Source of the DNA: a virus
IMG/VR virus record: IMGVR_UViG_3300007960_000004
Span: 1 to 47,386 of that record
DNA: 47,386 bases
Direction: 5' to 3' (one strand)
Shown: one piece after another, positions 39,066-45,130 of the stretch
Layout of the letters: each line of letters begins with the position of its first letter
How positions within the stretch are numbered: position 1 is the first letter of the stretch
Made by a program: the position numbers and the translations under genes
Notes under the pieces: generated by a model
The model's input: only the letters and a program-made list of their open reading frames with translations
The model's database searches: none
Told to the model about the DNA's origin: nothing

Positions 39066-39402
39066 CGCTGTCCTCCTCCAGTGCAGCACCAAGGTCATCC
39101 ATAGCAGTGCGAATTGCACCCCTCAACCGCTCGATCTTGGCCCCCAACTGGTTGTAACACCCCACGCATACGGCAGGAGCATGGGCGTCTGTCGGTGCAT
39201 CGCACAACTCGCATGTTGCATCGTCCTTGAGCCGCTTGACCTCGGCCTCTAGTTGCCTGCGAGATCGCTGTTCCTTGTCCTTCATCCGCTCGACCTCGGC
39301 CATGAGCTGCATCGCATACCAGTTTTCATGGTGCTGGCATTCAGTCTTTGAGCACTGTTCCATGTTGCCGCGCACAGTGCAATGCACACATTCGTCGCTC
39401 AT
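39049..39402 (-). CDS. Cys-rich coiled-coil protein, 117 aa
   Basis: The N-terminus has C-x2-C and further Cys/His (DECVHCTVRGNMEQCSKTEC, QHHENWYA). A long charged helix follows (LMAEVERMKDKEQRSRRQLE and AEVKRLKD), then a second cluster CELCD ... VCVGCYNQLG that looks like a short zinc ribbon, and a final helix. The start lies in the recurrent GGAGGACTGACATGAG junction. Role is unknown; the layout is like a small zinc-dependent adaptor. Confidence 0.7.
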   Translation of the reverse strand: MSDECVHCTVRGNMEQCSKTECQHHENWYAMQLMAEVERMKDKEQRSRRQLEAEVKRLKDDATCELCDAPTDAHAPAVCVGCYNQLGAKIERLRGAIRTAMDDLGAALEEDSDASQS

Positions 39403-39403
39403 G

Positions 39404-39697
39404 TCAGTCCTCCTCCCCGCACGCCTCGCGCATCAGTATCCCGCAGATAAATGCCATCGCCGCCTCTATGGACGTGAACTCGCGACGGTATCCCCAGTCC
39501 CGTGGCTCATCATCACGCGCAGGGTAATCCATCTCGCTAAAGATAACGACACGACCAGGCTCCCCGCGTATCCTGAACAGCCTATGACCACCATTGCGAA
39601 GCCACTGGCCACGTGCGGGGTATATATCCCAATGGTGAGTGTTCCGCTTCGTAAGGCTGAATCCTGTCAGCGCCTCAGCCGACTTGCGTATGCTCAT
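39404..39697 (-). CDS. Hypothetical phage protein, 97 aa
   Basis: A compact protein, SIRKSAEALTGFSLTKRNTH then HWDIYPARGQWLRNGGHRLF and a helical end FTSIEAAMAFICGILMREAC. It ends GEED, whose codons, stop and following base form the repeated GAGGAGGACTGACATG junction with the next gene. No family recognised. Both its own start and its end use this junction cassette, so it looks like a unit that could be inserted or lost as a cassette. Confidence 0.65.
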   Translation of the reverse strand: MSIRKSAEALTGFSLTKRNTHHWDIYPARGQWLRNGGHRLFRIRGEPGRVVIFSEMDYPARDDEPRDWGYRREFTSIEAAMAFICGILMREACGEED

Positions 39698-39698
39698 G

Positions 39699-40118
39699 TC
39701 AGTCCTCCTCCCCGCCGCTGGCTTTAAGTTTCTTCGGCTCGCCGTAATTCCTTCCGCGTTGCCATTCCCCGCACCACATTTCTTCTGACACTATCACCCC
39801 ATGTCCAGACTCAGGTAACAAAGCCACGTCCTCGATTACATATGAATCTCCGTCCTCACACGGCAGCGATCTAGGGGGTGGCGGGTATCGAGTACAATGC
39901 CCCAACGGATCACCGGCGGCAGTAAGCTCAGTTGCCACATAGTACCGGCAGTTCGCGCATACCGCTCGCTCGGATGACAGTTGACGTATCCGTATATGAG
40001 CGCAATCTAACAACGTGTTGCTTTTGGCTAATTCTCCTCGCATACATTCGTTCGCCATTTTAACGTCTTTCAACCTTTGACGCAGAGCTTCGTATGCCTC
40101 TTCTGTTCTATCGCTCAT
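39699..40118 (-). CDS. Zinc-binding phage protein, 139 aa
   Basis: A helical start (EEAYEALRQRLKDVKMANEC) is followed by a Cys4-type module: AVCANCRYYVATELTAAGDP, LGHCTRYPPPP, and EEMWCGEWQRG, that is C-x2-C ... HC ... C. This pattern of a CxxCRYY followed by GHCxRYPP and a terminal CGEW is widespread in small phage and mobile-element proteins and is probably a structural zinc site. The base composition of this gene is somewhat less GC-rich than neighbours. The start lies in the GGAGGACTGACATG cassette. Confidence 0.7.
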   Translation of the reverse strand: MSDRTEEAYEALRQRLKDVKMANECMRGELAKSNTLLDCAHIRIRQLSSERAVCANCRYYVATELTAAGDPLGHCTRYPPPPRSLPCEDGDSYVIEDVALLPESGHGVIVSEEMWCGEWQRGRNYGEPKKLKASGGEED

Positions 40119-40130
40119 GTCAGTCCTCCG

Positions 40131-40328
40131 CTATGACCTGACAATCTCAAGATCAACCAGAACTCGCAGCCCACGCGCGGTCAGAGTAGTCCACCCCTTG
40201 ACTCTGGTGACATAACCGAGCTTCTCCAATTTGTCTCTGCCGGTCTTTCCTATGAGATCGCCGCCCCACACTGGACCAAACGCAAACTGCTTCAGGTCTG
40301 GCACCAGACCCATCCCTGTTTTAGCCAT
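40131..40328 (-). CDS. Small hypothetical protein, 65 aa
   Basis: MAKTGMGLVPDLKQFAFGPV then WGGDLIGKTGRDKLEKLGYV and TRVKGWTTLTARGL. The second half resembles a short winged helix (a helix, LEKLGYVTRVKGWTTLTARG as the wing, then LRVLVDLE). The ATG at 40328 stands in the GGAGGACTGACATG cassette; the frame is open 35 codons further upstream, but that part corresponds to the candidate structured RNA. It may be a small DNA-binding regulator; low certainty. Confidence 0.6.
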   Translation of the reverse strand: MAKTGMGLVPDLKQFAFGPVWGGDLIGKTGRDKLEKLGYVTRVKGWTTLTARGLRVLVDLEIVRS

Positions 40329-40344
40329 GTCAGTCCTCCACGAT

Positions 40345-40466
40345 AAAAAGCTCACGGCTGGCCTCGACTTTAAGCCACTTCGACTCGCCTGAATGGGATT
40401 ACGTGCAGTCTTCACCCTGCGAGCCTCCTTCACGTCTGCACCACGCTACAGGCACCAGCCGTGAGC
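40345..40466 (-). ncRNA. Candidate structured RNA with nested helices and U-run
   Basis: Reading the minus strand from 40466: a 12-nt arm GCTCACGGCTGG pairs perfectly with CCAGCCGTGAGC ending at 40350 (P1). Just inside, GCCTG pairs with CAGGC (P2), and inside that GTGCAG pairs with CTGCAC (P3). TTTTT follows directly after P1, like a rho-independent terminator. The element is 117 nt, lies between two coding genes, contains no convincing gene, and is preceded by the ribosome-site cassette of a lost or tiny gene (GGAGGACTGACATTTTT). Three nested, non-overlapping helices are hard to obtain by chance. No known RNA family is recognised. Confidence 0.55.
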
Positions 40467-40473
40467 AAAAATG

Positions 40474-41163
40474 TCAGTCCTCCACGGTCTCAGATCGCCA
40501 CCTGTCGATAACTTCACCGATCTCCTCAAGAAGGTCATGACGGTCTGCGCACTCTTCCTTTAAGCGCTCGATCTCTTCGCTCACCTCCCGCCGCTGCTGC
40601 GGTTGGTCGGGCAAATCGCAGTCATCACATATACCCGCCGCCTCTCTATCTTCATCATTGCATGGCGTACCACATGACGGCAGAGGCCGCTGCGGTTGGT
40701 CGGGCTGTTCAAAGCAGTTAGCGCATAGTGATCCCAAGCCAGGGACGACCGACACACCGCACTTACGGCACAACTTACAAGCAACGGCATCAGGCCGCTT
40801 GACCTTCGCCTCCCGCCAGTCGCCGTGCCACTCGGGGCCGTAAAACGCCTTGTAATCTTTACGGTATGAGGATATGCACCACTCATCACCCAACTTATAA
40901 GGCTCCTCGGCATACCACCCCCATCTCTCGTCCTTATCCATCGCCGCCCACTGCGCCCACTCAGGCGCTTTCGGCCAGTAGGGGGCGAGCAACTCCTCAA
41001 GCTCTCCCTGCGGCACCTCCGGGGGCCGGTCGTCCACCGATGCCTGGGCCGCTCGCTTCCACCCCTCCTCGATCCCCATGCGCCAGGTCGCCTCGGCCAC
41101 CAGGTACGCCACCAGGATCGCCAGGATGCCACTCAGTCCGTAGATCACCACGCTCATCATCAC
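40474..41163 (-). CDS. Membrane-anchored zinc-ribbon protein, 229 aa
   Basis: One N-terminal transmembrane helix (VVIYGLSGILAILVAYLVAE) leaves the rest in the cytoplasm or periplasm. A WAQWAAMDKDERWGWYAEEP segment follows that resembles small phage proteins with a PEWAQW motif. A zinc ribbon comes next, CKLCRKCG then GSLCANC, and more Cys pairs in a Gln/Pro-rich region (CGTPC, CDDCDLPDQPQQ). It ends in a coiled coil and ETVED. The ATG run at 41163 has GAGGAG about six bases before it and lies below the repeat region and leader hairpin. Function is unknown. Confidence 0.7.
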   Translation of the reverse strand: MMMSVVIYGLSGILAILVAYLVAEATWRMGIEEGWKRAAQASVDDRPPEVPQGELEELLAPYWPKAPEWAQWAAMDKDERWGWYAEEPYKLGDEWCISSYRKDYKAFYGPEWHGDWREAKVKRPDAVACKLCRKCGVSVVPGLGSLCANCFEQPDQPQRPLPSCGTPCNDEDREAAGICDDCDLPDQPQQRREVSEEIERLKEECADRHDLLEEIGEVIDRWRSETVED

Positions 41164-41192
41164 CGTCTCCTCTCGCGCAAAAATCCTGCCCT

Positions 41193-41237
41193 CTACGGGG
41201 AGGAGGAGATCTTGGGAGATCTCTCCTCCCCCCGTAG
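41193..41237 (-). promoter_or_regulatory. Long leader hairpin upstream of the 229-aa gene
   Basis: An almost perfect inverted repeat: 41193-41212 pairs with 41217-41237 over about 20 bp with one bulge and a 4-nt loop. On the minus strand it is followed after nine bases by TTTTT and then by the ribosome site of the gene starting at 41163. It can act as a terminator for transcription arriving from the primase gene or as an attenuator/leader of the accessory operon. Confidence 0.6.
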
Positions 41238-41249
41238 GGGGGTGAAATT

Positions 41250-41562
41250 CTGTCCCAATTAACTCCTTGCCCTACAAGGGTTTAATCCACGCGGACAAAA
41301 TACGGACAAGAAAAATGTCCGTATGAACTGTGTCCGTATTAACTCTCGACCACCAAAGGACTTAACTTGTGCATTTTCTGATACGGACATTTTAAGCCCC
41401 ATTTTTCCAGAACCCACAAAGCCTTGCTACACAACGGTTTAATATGAACAAACGCCCCCAAAAAGGGCAAATGTCCATATTAAAACCTTTGCTACCATAG
41501 ACTTCCAAGGATTTCACTTTTTCGGGTTCTCCAGATTTTGTCTGTGTTAAGTCCTTATACTA
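41250..41562. repeat. AT-rich intergenic region with iteron-like repeats; candidate replication origin
   Basis: This is the only non-coding stretch above 300 bases (41164-41562 including the leader hairpin). It is much richer in A and T than the genome. It holds TACGGACA in both orientations at 41301-41308, 41316-41323 (inverted), 41331-41338 (inverted) and 41382-41389, a GCGGACA at 41291, and a variant TGTCCATA at 41472. Interspersed are imperfect units of the form TTAA-CCTTG-CTAC-AA-GG-TTTAAT near 41259, 41339, 41419, 41479 and 41547, the first three about 80 bp apart. It borders the prim-pol/helicase gene. Repeats, AT content and position fit an origin or a cluster of regulator sites. Confidence 0.6.
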
Positions 41563-43422
41563 CTATGAGAGAAAATCCTCATCTTCCACCACCTCAGCTG
41601 ATACCCAGTGTCTCTCTCGGCCGGTGTCCCGCTCGGCATACCTATACTCAATGCCGCCCAGCTGGATGCCCTCGCGCAGTGCCAGGATGAGCTGCTGCAC
41701 CTGGCGCCGGTCGCTGCGGATCTTGCCGAAGAGGTGGTTGTACTGAGCCGTGGTGGAGATGATGTCGGCCACCCGCTTGAGGGTGACCTCCTGGCCCACC
41801 TGGACGATACCACTGAGAGCCTGCGCCAGGTCCATGCGCTCAGCCTTCTCGGCTTTGACCTGTTGCACCTGGGTGTCGATGGGGACGAACCGACCGGCTT
41901 CCCACCGCAGGGTGATCTCGTCATCGGTGCTGGAGTAGTTGCTCTTTACCTTCTTGAGCGTGGTCACCCCATCCTCATTGGTGATGGCCATGCGGTTGCG
42001 CACTGCGTTCTCCCAGGCGGTGGACCCGGAGAGCATGTCGCCCTTCTGACCGGCGCGGGAGGGGTGGGCCAGGAGCAGGATAGTGGCATCATAGTCGAGG
42101 GCCAGGCCTGAGAGGTATACCTTGATCAGCTTGTTGACCTTCTCCCTGGTGTTCTCGTCACCCATGTACACGTCGGAGACGGTGTCGCAGGCGATCAGCC
42201 ACGGGCCAGGTGGTAGCTGGTCCATGTACGCTCGCAGCTCCCCCATGAACGCGCCAGCCACCACGTCATCGCCCTGCACCTTGGCCAGCGCTGAGTCAAG
42301 GCCCACGCGGTTCCATATGTGGAGTCGGCCCTTCCTGCGGACGGCTGCTGGGAAGTCCTGCCTGATGTCGGTGAGGCGCCGATGGACCTCAGCTTCTTTG
42401 TCCTCGCAGGCAATGTAGAGGACACGGCAGGAGGTAACGGCCTGGCCATGGAACGGCTGACCATACGCGATGCACAGGGAGAGCTGGAGGGCGAGGAGCG
42501 ACTTCCCGGTGGACCCGGATCCGTAGAGGCTGTTGATCTCACCCTTGGGGATCCAATTCTCCACGAGCCACTCCCGTTCCGGCGCCTCGCCATCGATGTA
42601 GTCCTCGGCATCCACCGGCCAGTTCCCCTTGGCCTGCATCTCATCGGTGTCGGCCGACGCGAAGACCGCTGCCGCCTCGGCATCACCTCTCGGCTTCTTG
42701 GCGATTGACCTGGCGATCTTGATGACCTGGTTATCCTGGAGCGGTGGGGCGCAGCGGATGCTGTTGATGACCATGAGCGCCGCGGTCAGCTCATCCTCCA
42801 CCAGGCCCTGGCCGCGGAGGACACCGGCCCAGCGTGTGAGTTCACTGTCCCGCTTGCCCTCGCCGATGCTGCCGCCCACGTCGGAGTCGTCGGGCCTCTC
42901 GAGGGGAGAGCGCTCCTGCTGGATCTCCTCGGGCACCCAGGTGGGCATGGGTGTCGGCGCCATGTCGTGGACGATGGAGTAGGAGCCTTTGACCTCGCCG
43001 GTATTGGGATCCCGGATGGCAGAGCCAGGTGCGAGGACGTAGCCGCCCCGGCCGCGGGTGTCGATGTCGTGGCCGAGCCCGTCCACCAGGGAGGGACCGT
43101 CACCCACGTAGTAGAGGTGCTTGCCGCCGCGGGGTGTCTTGACCGTGAAGGTGCGCGGGAACTTCCCGTGCTTGTCGAAGAGAGCCTTGATGGCCGCGCC
43201 CGACTGGGGGTCCAGGTCCATAATGAAGAGCCCGGACTTCCCGGCGTAGACGCCCCAGTTGGTCATGGGGTTGGCCTTGGCGTACTTCTGGATCTTGTCG
43301 GGGTCGGCTGTGGCCCACTCCTGCCACCCCTTGAATGCCGGTCGTTTGCTGCTGTCGTTTACGACAGGAAATACGTGCCATCCTCGAGACGCGCAGAGGA
43401 GGGCACCGTCGAGTGCTCTCAT
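41563..43422 (-). CDS. Bifunctional prim-pol DNA primase / RecA-like helicase
   Basis: 619 aa. N-terminal archaeo-eukaryotic-type prim-pol: GVYAGKSGLFIMDLDPQSG with catalytic D69-x-D71, RGGKHLYY (98-105) and DTRGRGGYVLAPGS (121-134). A PriCT-like linker follows (DSELTRWAGVLRGQGLVEDE). The RecA/DnaB-like ATPase has Walker A YGSGSTGKSLLALQL near residue 300 and Walker B LIACDTVSD. It would prime and unwind at the replication fork with the family A polymerase and SSB encoded on the other strand. It ends VVEDEDFLS, another DFLx tail. The final coding region abuts the AT-rich repeat region. Confidence 0.94.
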   Translation of the reverse strand: MRALDGALLCASRGWHVFPVVNDSSKRPAFKGWQEWATADPDKIQKYAKANPMTNWGVYAGKSGLFIMDLDPQSGAAIKALFDKHGKFPRTFTVKTPRGGKHLYYVGDGPSLVDGLGHDIDTRGRGGYVLAPGSAIRDPNTGEVKGSYSIVHDMAPTPMPTWVPEEIQQERSPLERPDDSDVGGSIGEGKRDSELTRWAGVLRGQGLVEDELTAALMVINSIRCAPPLQDNQVIKIARSIAKKPRGDAEAAAVFASADTDEMQAKGNWPVDAEDYIDGEAPEREWLVENWIPKGEINSLYGSGSTGKSLLALQLSLCIAYGQPFHGQAVTSCRVLYIACEDKEAEVHRRLTDIRQDFPAAVRRKGRLHIWNRVGLDSALAKVQGDDVVAGAFMGELRAYMDQLPPGPWLIACDTVSDVYMGDENTREKVNKLIKVYLSGLALDYDATILLLAHPSRAGQKGDMLSGSTAWENAVRNRMAITNEDGVTTLKKVKSNYSSTDDEITLRWEAGRFVPIDTQVQQVKAEKAERMDLAQALSGIVQVGQEVTLKRVADIISTTAQYNHLFGKIRSDRRQVQQLILALREGIQLGGIEYRYAERDTGRERHWVSAEVVEDEDFLS

Positions 43423-43434
43423 GTTCTCCCCTCC

Positions 43435-44100
43435 TCAGTAGCTGTGGTGGGACACCCCACCGTTGGCATCGTCTATGATCAGGTAGTCGGTACGCCCGTC
43501 CACCCAGCAGCCGGTATTGTGGTACTCGCCCCAGCTGCCTGCCTCGTGCGTGTGGCCACAGACGATGTGGCCGGTCGTCTCGTCGATGATGTGCTCCCGG
43601 ATCTGACCGGCGCGGTAGGATCCACGGGGTGAGACTTTGAGGTTGTGCCACCACCTCGAGAGGCGCATCAACCACCCAGCGTCCTCGGCCATGCCAGCCA
43701 GGATGGTGAGCACCTGGGCGATCCCCGGCCGGGGGCTGTTGTTGACGTCGTCCCACTCATGCCCGTGATTGAACCGGAACCACTGACCACCCTGCCAGGC
43801 GTCGAAGTGGCTGTGGCACTGAGGGTGGTCGAAAAACGGATGGCCCACCAGGTGGCTGTCGTGGTTGCCCAGGATGAGCCTGGTGCCTGAGTACTGCAGG
43901 AATCTCTCGAGGAGGGTCTTGTTGTACTCCAGCACCCCGCAGGCAGGGTACTGCCACGTCTCGAGGATGTCCCCCACCATGATGAAGAGAGCGTCCTGGG
44001 AACGGGCCTCGGTGAACAGTGCCTCGAGCGCGGTGCGTGACGTGCAGTTGTCCCGGCCATTGCCCATGCCGAGGTGGGTGTCAGATACAGCGTAGATCAT
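43435..44100 (-). CDS. Calcineurin-like metallophosphoesterase
   Basis: A 221-aa metal-dependent phosphoesterase. All the family motifs are present: VSDTHLG (D7, H9), VGDILE, LGNHDSH, NHGHEWDD, and VCGHTHEAG near the end, giving the two-metal site. The ATG at 44100 is within an ATGA overlap with the HTH gene and has GGAGGAG upstream; the longer frame has no better start. Phage enzymes of this type act on phosphodiesters in nucleic acids or on phosphoproteins. The substrate here is unknown. It lies between a regulator and the primase, so a nucleic-acid role is plausible. Confidence 0.9.
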   Translation of the reverse strand: MIYAVSDTHLGMGNGRDNCTSRTALEALFTEARSQDALFIMVGDILETWQYPACGVLEYNKTLLERFLQYSGTRLILGNHDSHLVGHPFFDHPQCHSHFDAWQGGQWFRFNHGHEWDDVNNSPRPGIAQVLTILAGMAEDAGWLMRLSRWWHNLKVSPRGSYRAGQIREHIIDETTGHIVCGHTHEAGSWGEYHNTGCWVDGRTDYLIIDDANGGVSHHSY

Positions 44101-44336
44101 CTCTGCTCCTCCGGCTCGCCAAAGAATGCGGGGTGGCGTGAGGTGCTGCTGTAGAGCCACGTCTCCCACGGGATGGGCGAGCCAAGGACGTCCTGGCTCG
44201 CTGCCTCCAGCTCACGGGCGAAGTCCACGCCCACCCGCCTGCGACGGTGCAGGATGTCGTTGAGGTGCTGCGGTGAGATGCCCAGGTGATCGGCCAGCTC
44301 CGTCTGCTGGCCTCGGGCCCAGTAGGTGTTGCTCAT
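44097..44336 (-). CDS. Cro/YdaS-like helix-turn-helix regulator, 79 aa
   Basis: MSNTYWARGQQTELADHLGI then SPQHLNDILHRRRRVGVDFA: a classic five-helix XRE-type HTH with recognition helix SPQHLNDILHRR. The ATG at 44336 has GGAGG seven bases before it; the upstream in-frame ATG at 44366 has none. It is the first gene of the leftward transcript and its promoter region contains a perfect 10-bp inverted repeat, so autoregulation and control of the divergent early promoter are likely. The C-terminal WETWLYSSTSRHPAFFGEPE part is unusual and may mediate dimerisation. Confidence 0.88.
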   Translation of the reverse strand: MSNTYWARGQQTELADHLGISPQHLNDILHRRRRVGVDFARELEAASQDVLGSPIPWETWLYSSTSRHPAFFGEPEEQR

Positions 44337-44379
44337 TGGCGATCCTCCTATGCAGAAAGTACTCACGTCCAGGGTAACG

Positions 44380-44409
44380 ATTCTAGGGAGATAGACGGGC
44401 GGGTTGCAA
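44380..44409 (-). promoter_or_regulatory. Leftward sigma70-like promoter for the HTH/primase operon
   Basis: On the minus strand TTGCAA (44409-44404) and TAGAAT (44385-44380) are separated by 18 bases, close to sigma70 consensus. The -10 lies 44 nt before the HTH start codon. It diverges from the rightward promoter at 44454-44482, with the inverted repeat at 44416-44440 just upstream of its -35. Prediction from consensus only. Confidence 0.55.
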
Positions 44410-44415
44410 ACACCT

Positions 44416-44440
44416 TTTATTTTTCCCGGTGAAAAATAAA
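44416..44440. promoter_or_regulatory. Perfect 10-bp inverted repeat, probable operator
   Basis: TTTATTTTTC (44416-44425) and GAAAAATAAA (44431-44440) are exact inverted repeats around a 5-base centre. The element lies between the divergent promoters, 6 bp from the leftward -35 and 13 bp from the rightward -35, next to an HTH gene. It is a good operator candidate for that protein. A transcript hairpin is an alternative. Confidence 0.65.
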
Positions 44441-44453
44441 TCCGATTTTACTC

Positions 44454-44482
44454 TTGACGGGGGTGGGAGATTTCCGTAGGGT
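44454..44482 (+). promoter_or_regulatory. Rightward sigma70-like early promoter P1
   Basis: TTGACG (44454-44459), a 17-base spacer and TAGGGT (44477-44482). The preceding TTTTACT and the following GGGG are shared with the second promoter at 45056, and both are followed by a similar leader (TGTAGTTTG). The start codon of the first early gene is 55 nt downstream. Prediction from consensus and from the duplicate. Confidence 0.65.
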
Positions 44483-44537
44483 ACGCTCTTGTAGTTTGGA
44501 TCACTCGAATCGTTTACCCGTTGAAAAGGAGAAAGAC

Positions 44538-44939
44538 ATGGCGAGCCACCCCCTCAGCCCCGTGAGCATTGACCAGCTTCAGCTACACCCTGAGCGCAAG
44601 ATGACCCCCGCCACAATCGCCGCAGCCCGAAAGCGCGTGGTGGAGCAGCCAGCCCCCGCCGAATGCAAGGACCGCGCCCAGGAGGCCCCCCTGAGCCGCC
44701 GCGCCCTGTGGGCCACCATCAGCTTCAAGGCTGACGAAGCTCGGCCAGGCATCACCGAAGTCCTGGCCACTTTCAAGACTGGCTGGGGCTCCTCCACGCA
44801 CTGCCTTGGCAACTACCAGAACTGGGCCGCTGGTGACCTCCTGTTCATCAGCAAGTTCACGGGCCTTGCGCGGCAGTTCAGCTCTCTTGAGACGTTGGAG
44901 CGCCACGCGCAGTGGTTGATTGATGAGCACAACGTTTGA
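44538..44939 (+). CDS. Early hypothetical protein, 133 aa
   Basis: Begins MASHPLSPVSIDQLQLHPER after GGAG and a leader from promoter P1. Residues 1-60 are polar and probably extended. The second half looks folded (ALWATISFKADEARPGITEV, LATFKTGWGSSTHCLGNYQN, WAAGDLLFISKFTGL) with many aromatics. No family is recognised. As the first gene of the rightward early transcript it may encode a host-takeover factor; that is inference from position. Confidence 0.7.
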   Translation: MASHPLSPVSIDQLQLHPERKMTPATIAAARKRVVEQPAPAECKDRAQEAPLSRRALWATISFKADEARPGITEVLATFKTGWGSSTHCLGNYQNWAAGDLLFISKFTGLARQFSSLETLERHAQWLIDEHNV

Positions 44940-44940
44940 A

Positions 44941-45012
44941 GTACCCGCACCCGAGGGCTCCACGGAGCCCAAGGGCCTGGGTACTCCCGCCAGGGGTGCG
45001 AATCCCCTGGCG
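44941..45012 (+). terminator. Two consecutive GC hairpins after the first early gene
   Basis: Hairpin one: GTACCC (44941-44946) with GGGTAC (44979-44984), containing an inner GGGCTCC/GGAGCCC. Hairpin two: nine perfect bp (44988-44996 with 45004-45012) with the 7-nt loop TGCGAAT, which by stem and loop size resembles a tRNA T-arm. There is no T-run on the plus strand (it is followed by A-rich sequence), so a classical terminator is unlikely. A stable 3' end or small RNA is possible. Confidence 0.5.
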
Positions 45013-45055
45013 AAAGGGGCCTCGAAAAAAGATCTGGAATTAGACGGTTTTACTA

Positions 45056-45084
45056 TTGACCGGGGTAGTTCGTACCACTAAGAT
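45056..45084 (+). promoter_or_regulatory. Rightward sigma70-like early promoter P2
   Basis: TTGACC (45056-45061), 17-base spacer, TAAGAT (45079-45084), a better -10 than P1. The surrounding TTTTACT.TTGAC.GGGG and the TGTAGTTTG leader repeat those of P1. GAATGGTCGAA at 45100-45110 also occurs before the SSB gene (3343-3353). It drives the gene at 45131 and those after it, probably through to the helicase. Confidence 0.7.
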
Positions 45085-45130
45085 GTTCCTCTGTAGTTTG
45101 AATGGTCGAATGGTTGAGAAGGAGACAACG

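Noticed and set aside
40350-40433. N-terminal extension of the 65-aa gene
   Set aside because: The frame is open for 35 more codons but starts with a GTG inside the structured RNA candidate and gives a basic, unfolded peptide. The ATG at 40328 has the standard start cassette.
41250-41562. CRISPR array
   Set aside because: The repeats are too short and irregular, in both orientations, with no constant spacer length or cas genes.
41250-44440. Temperate lifestyle (integrase, CI-type repressor)
   Set aside because: An HTH gene with a palindrome is present, but no integrase, excisionase or attachment site was found, so lysogeny is not supported.
44941-45012. tRNA gene
   Set aside because: One hairpin resembles a T-arm but no D-arm, anticodon arm or acceptor stem can be fitted around it.
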